A DNA stretch of 64,000 nucleotides from Escarpia spicata (lineage: Eukaryota > Annelida > Polychaeta > Sabellida > Siboglinidae), in the NCBI GenBank assembly GCA_963995525.1, contig OZ023210.1, positions 5,957,757 to 6,021,756 of the forward strand, in the 5' to 3' direction. The position numbers were made by a program, and so were the translations under genes. This document shows, piece by piece, positions 36,870 through 47,575 of this stretch. A model generated the notes under the pieces. The model was not told where the DNA came from, did not search any database, and saw only the letters and a program-made list of their open reading frames with translations. The stretch's first letter is position 1; every line of letters begins with the position of its first letter.

Positions 36870-38034
36870 CACATACTTGGCGTGGACGTAGGCTGTCTAC
36901 TTTCACTGGGGCGTGTCTGTGTGTAGCTTCTCTTGACAGCGATTCTGTGTCGGTGGAAGGCTGCATTGGTTGAGTTGGTGTCCGGTTGACACGTGGACAA
37001 AATTAGGCGTTTCTTGTGATTTTCTCTTTGCGTTGTGATCATGGATCCATCCGCGTGTGTAACGGTGCATGGCTTGGGATCAAACACTGGTGAAAACTTG
37101 TTGTATTTCTTCACTTTCACCAGCACCTGGTCGCTTTCTTGCAGTCGTCCACATTGCATTCTTTCTTTTGTTAAGTCGTCATTTTTCCACATAATTTCGT
37201 CAAGTTCAGGGTTAATTCTCTGGGTGGTGTCTAATATGCTTGGCAGCTTGATTCGAATCAGTCAGTTGAACAGCACAGTTGCTGGCGCTACTTGTGTCTA
37301 ACTGTGTGGAGTAACTCGGTAGATTCTCAGCAGTTTGTAGAGCTCTTGCTTCCAGTTCTTTCCATCCACTTTGGCTGCAGTGACAGTTTTTGCAATGGTT
37401 TGCATGAAGCATTCTGCTTCTGCATTGACTTGTGGCCAAAGTGGTGTGATTTTCTGGTGTTTGAACCCTAGGAAGTCTACGAACTGTGCGAATTCGTGTC
37501 CATTGAACGGTGGTCCGTTATCAGTGGTCACTACACATGGAATGCTGAACATAAGAGAAGATCTTGTTAAGCACTGCAATTACAATGGCGGCTGATGTAG
37601 AAAAGATGATGTCTACCATGGGGTACCATGCGTATTCATCCACGACGACCAGCACGTACTTATCATCTGGCGTTGGACCCCAGAAATCAACCGAGACATG
37701 AAATCATGGTCCTGGTGGGACCTCGGACATTTTCAGTGGTTGCTTGTGAGCGGTCTTGGTGAGTCTGGTGGCTTGGCATGCCAGGCAACCTTTCAACAAT
37801 TTCAGCTTGGTGGTCGATGCCTGGGAACCGCACCCTCTCTCTCTATAGGTGCTTTGTTTTGAAAAGACCTTGATGTCCTCCGCGTGCGATGGTTAGTGTT
37901 CGAGCTCGCGGTGTGTGTGGAATGATGAGCCTAGTTCCTCGGAGTAGGAGGTCATTGTCTGGCAGCAGAGCGAGTTCATCTTTCATGTTTTTGAAAGATG
38001 ATAATGTTGCAGCATCTACTCTGGTAGGACATGG
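36870..38034 (-). pseudogene. Gypsy-type integrase (main part), decayed
   Basis: Reading leftward: GGHQGLFKTKHL (zinc-binding region) and CLACQATRLTKTAHKQPLK (Cys pair) near 37900-37740, then FHVSVDFWGP, DDKYVLVVVDEY (first catalytic Asp region), VTTDNGPPFNGHEFAQF (second Asp) and QVNAEAECFMQTI, where the catalytic Glu is expected. A C-terminal region follows (DQVLVKVKKYNKFSPVFDP). Frame changes at about 37560 and 37300 and a stop near 37710 break it. The frame upstream continues past the 562-bp insertion at 38603. Confidence 0.75.
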
Positions 38035-38040
38035 CTCCTT

Positions 38041-38602
38041 CAGGCCTTGACATTAACACTGGCCCGCTGGTCCGACGCATCGCATCTGTCATCCTCAGTC
38101 ATAATGATAATGTCATAATGATAATGTCATACACACGGTATGGCATTCAGATGCACATTTATCACGGTATAATGTGCCTGATTCTGGCAATACCGGCCTT
38201 AGCATTGAGCTTCAGGCACAGCCAAACCAAGAAATGCTTTTGATGTGCTGAGGACAGCCAGCTAAAGTATCAAGCCCCAAGCTGAAAATATATAGGTCGG
38301 AGACGTCTCAGATTTTGCATCAATCGCAGACTGCAGAGTGATACCATGATTAAAAATCTTCATTTAACTTTGCCTTATCACTTCTTATTGTCGCTATCTT
38401 AATTTTGTAAACGATGTGCACAAATATGAACTTCGGAAAAATGACACACTCCAAGCAAACCTTTGACTTTGTGGACTTCTTGTGAAGCGACCAACAGGCA
38501 CCTCAATATCAAAATATTTTTTTTACAAAATCCGGGCCAGTAACTTTTCAAATTTACTGGCCTCCTGGGCCAGTGGATTAAAACCCTTAATGTCAAGGCC
38601 TG
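38041..38602. mobile_element. 562-bp inverted-repeat element inside the integrase linker
   Basis: The ends are CAGGCCTTGACATTAA inward from both sides (38041-38056 and, inverted, 38587-38602), continuing into CTGGCCC words. The 6-bp direct repeat CTCCTT lies at 38035-38040 and 38603-38608. Leaving out the element and one repeat makes the integrase linker frame read through, which confirms both edges. No transposase inside. The termini resemble hAT-like ends, but the duplication is six bases. A related half-copy is at 60870-61000. Confidence 0.85.
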
Positions 38603-38900
38603 CTCCTTCCACTGTCCACTTCTAATGCGACTTGCTACTTCCTGCAAGGTCACATCTTTGAGCGTTGTGCATTTAATTGTTTTTAGAAACATCGCCCTGG
38701 GTACCGCATGGGCGGCTACAAAGTTGATGTAGTGGTCCCCTGTGTCTTCTCCTTCTTGTGGATCAGAACTTGGCACAGGATGTCGTGAGAGATGGTCAGC
38801 AGGGTTGCTAGCTCCTGGCTTGGTTACGGCGTTTGTATGTGTACAGCTTGTGAATTTGACCCGATGACATCCCTTCATATGTCACAGGCTTGTATTTCCG
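38603..38900 (-). pseudogene. RNase H end and integrase linker of the old gypsy-type element
   Basis: The frame reads KPGASNPADHLSRHPVPSSD, the hallmark end of a retrotransposon RNase H, then LKDVTLQEVASRIRSGQWKE up to the insertion point at 38608. Just to its right the text changes to the gag region, so RT, protease and most of gag were removed by a deletion ending near 38900. Confidence 0.75.
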
Positions 38901-38956
38901 ACAATTCATTGGACCTGGCCTTGGTTAATACGGCAGCGAGATCCCATGCACCATGC

Positions 38957-39166
38957 TTAAGTATTGCTCATCTGAGCCGGCGAGACTACGTTTTCTGAAG
39001 CCTGGGCACGTAGATAGTTTTCAAAGCGGTTTACCCATTTTGTCCAGCATGACCCATTAGTGGTGGGCTCAAATGAAGGGATTGGGGGCATAGTTGACAT
39101 GTGTATCAGGACGGCCTTGATACAAATATGTGAAGTGCGCGAATGAGTGACAGCGTCACCGTGCAT
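38957..39166 (-). pseudogene. Gag N-terminal fragment
   Basis: The frame contains MPPIPSFEPTTNGSCWTKWV, followed by RFENYLRA, resembling the start of gypsy-type Gag (a Trp-rich first capsid helix). It stops after 69 residues, where the deletion begins. Its leader was separated from the LTR by a LINE insertion. Confidence 0.5.
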
Positions 39167-39214
39167 GAAACTCTACCGTGCATCCTTGTGCGTAGTTCTT
39201 TGTAGTTGTCCACT

Positions 39215-41194
39215 TCTCATTCAGATTCAGACTCTTTATTACCAAGTAGCATTTCAAATGTATGAGGAATTCTTGGCGTTGTGGCATCAACATACATGCA
39301 TGCTTGTCTCCCCTGCCCCCCATCATGCACATGCAAAATATACACGCAGAAACATTATGAAACTGTGCTAAATCTAGTATAAATTTAAACCAAGGCCAAT
39401 TGCCAACATATTTTAAGACAGTCGTACATCTATTGACATAAAGTGAACTTGATAACATAATATTAATGCCGTCTGAACATTACCTAAAAAGTATACATGT
39501 AATTAAATAATAAATAAATAAATATATAAATAAATTAGCTGACGATATAAAAACTAAGCACTGTTAAAAAGTGTGTACATACATGTAGTCAAGATAATAA
39601 ATAACTAAATAAATAACGAAAAAAATAATAAATAATTTAACATGGCGACATAATCTAAACCGACTGAAAACAGTATCATGGCATCTCGCGGTTCAAGTGA
39701 CTCACAGCCTGCGGATAAAAACTATTTATAAATCTAGTGGTCCTTGTCTTAATACTTCTATAGCGCTTGCCAGAGGGAAGAAGTTCAAAGAGATGGTTGG
39801 CTGGGTGGGTAGTATCCCGTACAATGCTCTTGGATTTTCGCGCACAGCGAGCATGGTAAATAAATTCAATCGATGACAACTTGCGCCCAATGATTCTAGA
39901 TGCGCCCTTCACGATAACTTCTAGCCGTTGTTTCTCCTCCTGACTGGCGTGGCCAAACCACACTACAATCAAGAAAGTGAGGATACTTTCAATGATTGCG
40001 TGGTAGAATCGTATCATAATCTCCTGAGCAATGCCGAATCTCCTGAGCTGCCTAAGGAAGAACAGGCTTTGTTGTGCCTTTTTTGTAAAGCAGTGTGTTT
40101 GTGCACCAGCTGAGATCATTTGAAATTGTTGTTCCAAGGAATCTAAAAAATTCAACCTGCTCGACCCCCACGCCATTTATGGAAAGAGGGTGGATGGGAG
40201 TCTTCTTTTTATGAAAATCAACAATCACTTCTTTAGTCTTTGAAACGTTCAATTCGAGATTGTTATCCGCACACCAGCCAACCATTCTCTGAACTTCCTC
40301 CCTGTATGGCGTCTCATTCGCATTCTCAATACAGCCCTCCACAATAATGTCATCAGAAAACTTGATCACAAGGACCAATTGGTCCACGGAGACACAGTCA
40401 TTTGTGAAGATAGTAAACAGGAAGGGGGATAGCACACAACCTTGTGGGGCACCTGTATTTAGGATAAGAGGTCTGGAGATAGAGTTGTTGACTCTGACAG
40501 ATTGACGCCTGTGAAGAAGAAAGTTAAGGACCCAGTGACACATGGCAGGATGTACATTCAACAATGACAGTTTATCAAACAGCTTGAATGGGATGATAGT
40601 GTTAAATGCTGAGCTGAAGTCAATGAACAGGATCCTGGCCTCTCTAGGTGGTTCAGAATGTGATGCAGACCTAAAGCTACCACATCATCTACTGATCTGT
40701 TTGCTTGATATGTAAACTGGTGCGTGTCCAGGAGGCCGTCGGTGGCCGACTTCAGGTACTTGAGTACTATGTGCTCGAACACTTTCATGGCGACTGAGGT
40801 CAGTGCCACTGGACGGTAGTCGTTCAACCTGGTGATGTTGGACTTCTTGGGAATGGGTATGATAGTGGAAGTTTTGAAGCAGACCGGAACTCTGCACTGC
40901 TGGAGAGAGGAGTTGTAGATGTCCGTAAACACTGCAGAGAGTTGGTCGGCGTGGTTTTTCAGGGTAGATGTGGAGATGTTGTGTGGACCCGAAGCCTTCC
41001 GCGTGCTCTGTCTCCTGAACAGTTTCCTCACCTCAGTTTCCTGGAGTATGAAGGGCGGAGACAGATAGGTACATGCTGGAAGTGGGCGCCGCTCTGGTGA
41101 ATAGTTAAGCTTGCCAAATCTGCTGTAAAAGTCGTTGAGCTGATCAGGGAATGAGGGGTCACTGCTGTTGGTGGCAATGTTCTCATTGCCAGAA
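39215..41194 (-). pseudogene. LINE (Rex1/L2-like), 5'-truncated, decayed
   Basis: Minus-strand frames give RT in order: RKASGPHNISTSTLKNHA (41031 on), [48 protein letters not shown], then [47 protein letters not shown] (catalytic Asp pair, with Ser for Ala), [16 protein letters not shown] and [14 protein letters not shown]. The tail (39676-40176) has [27 protein letters not shown] and FINSFYPQAVSHLN. The 3' end near 39220 reads AATAAAGAGTCTGAATCTGA, a typical LINE terminus. Frame changes near 40560 and 40110 make it inactive. It starts exactly at the LTR-like repeat edge. Confidence 0.8.
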
Positions 41195-41367
41195 TGTGGT
41201 GTTTAACGTTCTTGGATAGCGGTTTATGCAGAGACGTAAACAATGACACCACGGGGGTGTGGCCTAGAGCGTGCACGTGTGTCTTATTTTCTCATACAAG
41301 TACATGAAGCTGTATTTTGCTTCCTAGCTATTAATGGGATAAGACTATGGTTACATTGAATACTACA
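41195..41367 (-). repeat. Right LTR-like repeat of the old gypsy-type element
   Basis: Direct repeat of 35337-35512 with small indels. It could alternatively be an unrelated dispersed repeat, since a LINE, not a primer-binding site, follows its inner edge. Confidence 0.55.
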
Positions 41368-41485
41368 GTAGACATGTGTGAATTCCTATAAAAAGGCTAT
41401 AAAATAATATTTAAAAAACTATAAAATATATATAGGCCCTATCTATAAAAAATGCTTTGGCTTGCTAAGCCCTGGATTATTTATA

Positions 41486-43145
41486 TGGGTAAGTTCACAA
41501 GTTGGCAAACCTTTCAGCTTGTTGATTTCATGTACATTGTTTACAATAATTGCTGCCAACAATGGCAACCATTTCACATCAAATGATACATTATACTTGA
41601 TAGATATACTAGACATAAAAGTAGCCTTGATGTAGCAACCGTGTATTTGTAATTGCACATGTCTCTCGTCGCAGAGGGCTGATTTTGCAAGCCTAATTTG
41701 TGACATGGAAACAGGGTAAATTTGTTTTTAGTGTAGCTGTGAATGGAACAACATGCATTCTACTTTATGCATCCTGGCATAGTTCAATGTGTGTATTCCT
41801 TGGATCCAACAAAAAAATTGATGGGATACCATGCGTAGCACTGATGGGGGGCTGCAAACTTGTGGTTGCACATGTAATATGTGGTGTCCACATTGGTTAC
41901 ACTTTCAACCACATACCTATATCCATATTTTAGGATACCACTTGCTTTACACTTATAACATAGAAATGATATCATATATACATTACTACATCAGCAGTGA
42001 ATTTAACAATACTGTATTTGAAATGTACCAAACACATCATAGGGAGTTTAGGTATCTATCACACATGCAACCGTGCATCACACCTGACAGCTGCAACACT
42101 GTCATTTTTCAAGATAATGTGTATCTAGTGTGCACAGACTGGCAGATAGCATCATGTCATGATGTCTTTGGCCTCTTTTCGAAAACAGCAAGCAATGTAG
42201 AGCGAGGGTATGTTTGGTGTCTTCAGTTGTTACCTAATACCTGTACAACCTTGTTAGACGTGAATCATTAAAACACATATCATATTAATTATAAAGATTT
42301 CTAAGTGAACATCTATTTGTGATTATGTTGACCTTATTGGTGGTTAGCAATCTGGTGGCTTTGATGGAAATATCACCACCTGTTGTTTCTGCTTGGTACA
42401 TCATCTAATGGACACCAGTTATATTTGGTGTCCATGGTTACACCTACAACCCTGCCACTCAATATATTTTCCTTGAAGCCCAAGTTATTGGGTCTTTGTA
42501 ATAGGTACTAAGACACATAATTCTACCTTTAAGAGTGGTTGTAGCTGATGTAATGATACTACAATGGTCCAATACATCGTTTGTATAATGTTTGTGTCCA
42601 TGTTACAAGCACAACCTTTGTGTACTGTAATGCTCCTGTACCATTTTTTTTATATATGGAAAAGTTAATCACTGTATTAGTGGGCCTATTATTATTATTA
42701 TTATTATGATACTGTTTCTATGTTATTAGTTCCTTAAATGTATATTTGCCTAACAAGATTATGCTGACTAGCATACTAATATCACAAGACGGTAATAATA
42801 TTTTAAAGTTAAGTATTTGAATGTTTTCATACTTTCTCTGGTCAAGCGACAACGTAATGACCAATGCCTCTTTTAACAGCTATACTGAGGTAGGAATAAT
42901 AAAAAAGATGTGACATTCTGTCAAATTATACATGTGTGTCCATGTTACACCTACAACTGACATGTTGGTAGTTCATTTGCATGTTGGAAATAAATAGATA
43001 CAGTTGTGTCATTATCTCCTTATGTCTAATTACTTAAATTATACATGTTTGTACACCAAATAACAGGAAAGACACATTGAAAAAATCAGTTTTAATTTGT
43101 CACTACAATACCACACATTGGTTTGCCAACTCGTGAACTTACCCA
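41486..43145. mobile_element. Non-coding inverted-repeat element with internal motif repeats
   Basis: TGGGTAAGTTCACAAGTTGG, followed by CAAACC, at 41486-41511 is matched in inverse orientation at 43120-43145 with about one mismatch. TATA flanks both outer edges (41482-41485 and 43146-43149), consistent with a target duplication. Inside, the phrase GTGTCCATG-TTACACCTACAAC recurs at about 41883, 42427, 42592 and 42935. No transposase frame was recognised; open frames at 41831-42271 look chance. Superfamily unknown. Confidence 0.65.
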
Positions 43146-43636
43146 TATATAAGCATAAGTTATACCGGTACCATAGTGTTTTCGTTGTCTTGGTTTTGCC
43201 AACTTTTGGTGTAGAAGTAACAATGTCAATGGCTACGCACAGCCGGATACCCTTGTACTTAAGTTATTGGCATAGTTAAACTACACTACAGAGTCGAAAC
43301 AGTGACAAAATGATTGAACTGGTCTGGAGACAGTAGAGTCAAAGAATCCTTACCAGCTACTGAAGTCTGTCTGAAGACAAAGTCTGAACTGAATCCGGTT
43401 ACTGGGTTAGGCTAGCTTTAGCCTTGCCCTTAGGCTTAGTAAGTTAGTTAGGCTAGCGCTATTCATACGATTCTTGCAACACCTCCTGTTTCTAATTTGG
43501 TCTTGGTAAGTCCCAGAATGAATCATTTGCAGCGTCATCGTTTAATTATATAATCTAATGATTAATTTAACCACCGCATAGCCATAATGATGGTTATAAA
43601 TAAAGCATTACCATTACCTAAGTCCTAACAAGCAGC
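43146..43636. other. Non-coding stretch
   Basis: A small GGCTAGC/TTAGGCTTAG-rich patch at 43405-43460; otherwise nothing recognised. It ends in the CAGC target duplication of the next LTR element (43633-43636). Confidence 0.5.
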
Positions 43637-43881
43637 TATTGTGCGCGGCACTTACTTGGGCAGGCACAATGGTGTACCCCACAGCGGAGGCCGAAGGCCG
43701 ACGGGAGCGTCTCCTCGATGAGGGGCTGTGCTTCTCGGCGGCGGCGGCAATACGGACCCTGGCTATTGTGTAGCACGGGTATTTATAGGGTGTATGTGTG
43801 GGGGGTGTATTGTTAGGGTGTAATGCGGTTGTGCGTACTTATCTTGGGTGTGACCTAATTACAGTGCTGCTCCGCACTACA
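43637..43881 (-). repeat. 3' LTR of the TatD element
   Basis: 245 bp identical to 50357-50601. On the minus strand it runs TGTAGTGCGG to GCGCACAATA. It contains a GTATTTATAGGG/ACACCC-rich middle that could hold a TATA-like site (ATAAATAC on the minus strand). Confidence 0.96.
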
Positions 43882-43895
43882 TTCCTCCCCATCAT
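43882..43895 (-). promoter_or_regulatory. Polypurine tract
   Basis: Minus-strand ATGATGGGGAGGAA directly before the 3' LTR start, the expected plus-strand DNA primer site of an LTR retrotransposon. Confidence 0.75.
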
Positions 43896-44377
43896 AAAAG
43901 GAACGGGATGTATTGCAGGAAATATATCCGTCATTTTATGTAATTATCGAGTAATTACAATCAAAACATTTGATTATTACCCAAGACCGTGCATACACCC
44001 TACACAAAGACAATTCACTCAATGTGACAATTAAACAAATATAGCTTGATAATTATCTAAAATATATTTTTAAAGGGTATTTCCGTATTATTACTTTAAC
44101 TAAACCCGAACACCAACATATTTTTTTTTTAATACAGTTGATTAAACCCACACCCAATATGCCAATAGTTACATAATATAACAAAACGACTTTATCGAAA
44201 ATGACTTTTCACTTCCAATAAAGAAATAGGTATGTACACAAAATTTATCTACACAAATTTATCTACACGAGAAGATATGTATGTTCTAGAACCCGGACAC
44301 CGACAAGCGTCCTAAGCTACTAGATTGTGTCTGTGCATGTATGTGTATGCGTATAGTGTGCATTGCCCATTTAGATG

Positions 44378-47300
44378 TTACGCCATGGTATACAGGAGGC
44401 GTGCATCGAGGCCGTAAAATGTACACGCATTCAGGCGGCTCGCTTCCACCACCATATCAGTAGTTAACCCCTTCAACGAGGCCACCCTCTCTGCTACGGT
44501 AATTATGTTCCATGGGTGGTTCGGGCCAGTTGTTCCTGGTGGTGGAAGATATGGCGCATCTGACTCCAGCATGATCTTATCGAGCTTTAGACTACACACC
44601 GCCTCCTCTTCCTCCTTCACTCCTCCACATCCTACTCTCAGCAGGGTGCCAGACAGACCGAATTTCGCTTCGGGGAATGCCCGCAACCATTCTGTGATAT
44701 CCCCTTTACTCCCGCAAAAGGAGTGGACATGCACTTTATGCGTCTTTGGGAGGACTTCCGTCATTATGTTCAGGCAATCCTCCAAGCACTGGTTTGCATT
44801 ATCGTTGCTGCATGGCCGTAGATGGATCACGACGGGTTTGGCATGCCTGACAGCCAATTTAAGCTGTGGCACCAACATCTGCCGTTGGTTCTGGCGCTCC
44901 TTTGATCTCTGGTGTCGATGATAATCGAGGCCAATTTCTCCCACACCAACGCATTTGGGATGGCGGAGTAATATATTCATGGTGCTTAGGTGTCTGTCAT
45001 GGTGGCTGTTGGTGGATGCGACGTGTGGATGAAGGCCGATTGTGGCGTATATGCCATCATGACTATCGATGTGTGGTTGTAGCATGTGCCAGTGCTCAGG
45101 GAACACGTAATTCCCCACAACGTAATGGAGATTCCAGGCAGGTTTTACCTTGTCAATCAGGGTTGACAGACCGTCAACCCGATACCTCTTGAAAAGAATA
45201 TCTAGGTGACAGTGGCTATCTACCATTTGTCCGAGTGCCGGCAGGCACCTCAGATGAACGGGATCGCCACTGTAATCGCATTCTACGTCTGACGATTTTA
45301 TTTGTTGTCGTATTTCGAATGGTAGGTGTTGTAGAATGCAGGCCATCACCTTCCAGTGCAACAGACACGCCACCGAGGCCGGTGGTGTGATGGTCAACGA
45401 ATCGATGTTACTCAGATTTAGGCGATTACCAGCTTCCCACATTCTCATCACGATCCGTTGTTCGAACGAGAGGGTACAGTCACCTTGATCCCAAGGATAC
45501 CATTCTCGTTGTGCGGCCACATGGTTTCTAACTAACTCCAGGAATAATTCAACTTCCGTTTTGTTACTCGGGACTGGCCAATTTAACACAGTTTCGATTT
45601 TACTTTGTGTAATGCCAACACCTTCACAACCTACTTTTCGTCCCAAAAATTCTACCTCTCTTTGAAAAAGTACACATTTTCGTGGTTTCAATTTCATTTT
45701 ATATGTACGAAACCGATCTAAAGTCTGTTGTAGATTGTCGATATGGTCTTGAAATTCCTTTCCCAAAACGATTACATCATCCAAATAGGCCAACACGTTC
45801 TTCCAAACCATACCCTTCAATATCCGATTCATTGCTCTCTGGTAAGTTGCTGGTGCATTACATAATCCTTGTGCCATTCTAACGTGTTCAAAGAGGCCAT
45901 ATCTGGTGATAAATGCTGTCTTGTGGCGATCTTCTGGTTCAACGTTTATTTGCCAATATCCGCTAGCCATATCTAGTGTGCTAAAGTATTGATTACCCTC
46001 CAAATTATCTAAGCATTCTTCAATTAAGGGTATTGGGAATGCATCCTTCTGGGTTACAGAGTTTAGTTTCCTAAAATCTACACAATAGCGTAGTCCTCCA
46101 CACCGCTTACGCACGATAACTGGTGCGGCAGCCCATTCAGACTCCGATGGCTGTATAATTCCCTGTTCCAGCATGGATTGTAACAGAGTCTCCTCTTCCT
46201 TTTGAAAACCCAGCGGGGTTCGCCTCATTCGCATCTTTACAGGAGCCGCATCACCAGTATGAATACGGTGTGTAGTGGCTGTGTAGTTACCCAAGTCTAA
46301 GTCGTGCTTTGCAAATACATCCTCATAGTCCAATAATAATGTCTTCAGAACTTCAGACTCTGATTCATCGAGTTGTACAATTGATCTTTGGTATAATTCT
46401 TGTACATGTGGAGCTGTTTTCCAACAGTCATCTTCCTCTAGCTCATGTTTAGCTGTTATACTTGACAAAGGTGTTCCGATACTAGGGCTTGATGTTAGCC
46501 GGCTCTGGCATAGAGCCTGACTTGGCATTAGCTCAGTGTCGAGCTTTGTTAGTTCTGTTTCATCATTGGGCATATCCAATAAACAATCAGTTATTTCTGT
46601 TGACAGCCGGCTCTGACATAGCGCCTGATTGTCTACAGAATTCTCTGAGTTTGGTGGAACGGAATGAGAAACTGATAGCGTAACTGGTTGATCGGTTACC
46701 ATATCTGTTTTACTTCCCTCTTCGCTATGTACATCAATATCCTGATTTGGGACCATATTTGACGATATCCCCTCAGACTGACCCGAAATTTCAGTGGCAC
46801 ACGCCAATAACTCCTTAGCGGGTATCGTGACTGGTTTATCTGTGAGATTCATGACACATATGTTTATGATGTTACCCCCGTTTACCACAGAATCTGGGAT
46901 CCATACTTGTTTATGTCTGTGGACCGGTTCGATGGCAAAATCGCCAGTTGTTGCATTATCCATGTGACATTTAAGCATTCGTCCACTGTTTGGTGGTATA
47001 GTTGTTTTTCTACATAGTTTTACTCGACAGATAACAACTTCTTCATTGGACAGATTCCGCTTCATAGTTGCAGGTATTACCTCGTCGCCTATCATGACTA
47101 TATTGGCATTAATGTCTAAAACTGCCCCCACCGATTTCAGGAAGTCTAACCCCACGATGAATGGGTCTGTTGTATCCATTACCAACATATCTACTGGATA
47201 GTGATTCTTCCCTACTTGAATGGTAAGTTGGGAGAGTAATTTCCCTTCTGTCTGGATGTGCCCTACACCTCGTACACCAATACTCGAATTTGACTGAACA

Positions 47301-47575
47301 GGAATGTTAAGATTCTTAAGGAGTTCCTCACTGATTATTGTTGCTTGAGCGGCCGTATCGACCACTGCTGATATTCTCTTACCCTTAATGGTAATCGGAA
47401 TGGTCATAGTCCAACCCATGGTCTCTGGAAGTTTAGCCTCATATACTGTGACATTTGCCTGTGTATCTGTCCTTATATTTGTGTTATTTTTATATTCCGT
47501 TCCATTCTCCAAATGATTTACAGAAGTACTCACAGGAGTGATTAACTCAGAATCACTGTCAAAACAAATAAGCAT
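44378..47575 (-). CDS. Pol: aspartic protease, reverse transcriptase, TatD deoxyribonuclease
   Basis: 1065 open codons. Residues 55-165: retropepsin-like domain with VVDTAAQATIIS (catalytic DTA, Asp73) and IVGLDFLKSVGAVLD. Residues 260-380: acidic linker with a motif ALCQSRL repeated at 318-324 and 354-360. Residues 420-680: Ty3-type RT with CVDFRKLNSVT, STLDMASGYWQI (Asp535), HVRMAQGLCNAPATYQ and AYLDDVIV (Asp599, Asp600), ending VELFLEL where RNase H would begin. Residues 681-783: Trp/Cys-containing spacer, unrecognised. Residues 784-1056: TatD family with DSHCHLD (His788, His790), IGLHPH, VGEIGLDYH (Glu880), VVIHLRP (His918), VHVHSFCGS and LESDAPYL (Asp1006), so the metal site is complete. 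RNase H and integrase are absent. The frame is open upstream of its Met into the gag end. Confidence 0.93.
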   Translation of the reverse strand: MLICFDSDSELITPVSTSVNHLENGTEYKNNTNIRTDTQANVTVYEAKLPETMGWTMTIPITIKGKRISAVVDTAAQATIISEELLKNLNIPVQSNSSIGVRGVGHIQTEGKLLSQLTIQVGKNHYPVDMLVMDTTDPFIVGLDFLKSVGAVLDINANIVMIGDEVIPATMKRNLSNEEVVICRVKLCRKTTIPPNSGRMLKCHMDNATTGDFAIEPVHRHKQVWIPDSVVNGGNIINICVMNLTDKPVTIPAKELLACATEISGQSEGISSNMVPNQDIDVHSEEGSKTDMVTDQPVTLSVSHSVPPNSENSVDNQALCQSRLSTEITDCLLDMPNDETELTKLDTELMPSQALCQSRLTSSPSIGTPLSSITAKHELEEDDCWKTAPHVQELYQRSIVQLDESESEVLKTLLLDYEDVFAKHDLDLGNYTATTHRIHTGDAAPVKMRMRRTPLGFQKEEETLLQSMLEQGIIQPSESEWAAAPVIVRKRCGGLRYCVDFRKLNSVTQKDAFPIPLIEECLDNLEGNQYFSTLDMASGYWQINVEPEDRHKTAFITRYGLFEHVRMAQGLCNAPATYQRAMNRILKGMVWKNVLAYLDDVIVLGKEFQDHIDNLQQTLDRFRTYKMKLKPRKCVLFQREVEFLGRKVGCEGVGITQSKIETVLNWPVPSNKTEVELFLELVRNHVAAQREWYPWDQGDCTLSFEQRIVMRMWEAGNRLNLSNIDSLTITPPASVACLLHWKVMACILQHLPFEIRQQIKSSDVECDYSGDPVHLRCLPALGQMVDSHCHLDILFKRYRVDGLSTLIDKVKPAWNLHYVVGNYVFPEHWHMLQPHIDSHDGIYATIGLHPHVASTNSHHDRHLSTMNILLRHPKCVGVGEIGLDYHRHQRSKERQNQRQMLVPQLKLAVRHAKPVVIHLRPCSNDNANQCLEDCLNIMTEVLPKTHKVHVHSFCGSKGDITEWLRAFPEAKFGLSGTLLRVGCGGVKEEEEAVCSLKLDKIMLESDAPYLPPPGTTGPNHPWNIITVAERVASLKGLTTDMVVEASRLNACTFYGLDARLLYTMA

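Larger units (their letters stand above)
35337..41367 (-). mobile_element. Old gypsy-type LTR element, mostly deleted, with nested insertions
   Basis: Direct repeats at 35337-35512 (176 bp) and 41195-41367 (173 bp), roughly 85-90% alike by eye, start TG and end CA. A purine run (AAAGAAAGGATGGC on the minus strand) abuts the left repeat. Outer flanks GAAGA and GTAGA differ at one base, so a 5-bp duplication is only suggested. Between them, on the minus strand, lie a gag start (39166), the end of RNase H with integrase (38900-36870), a 562-bp inverted-repeat element inside the integrase linker, and a LINE between the right repeat and gag. Protease and RT are lost. The divergent repeats make it the oldest of the three LTR elements. 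Confidence 0.6.
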
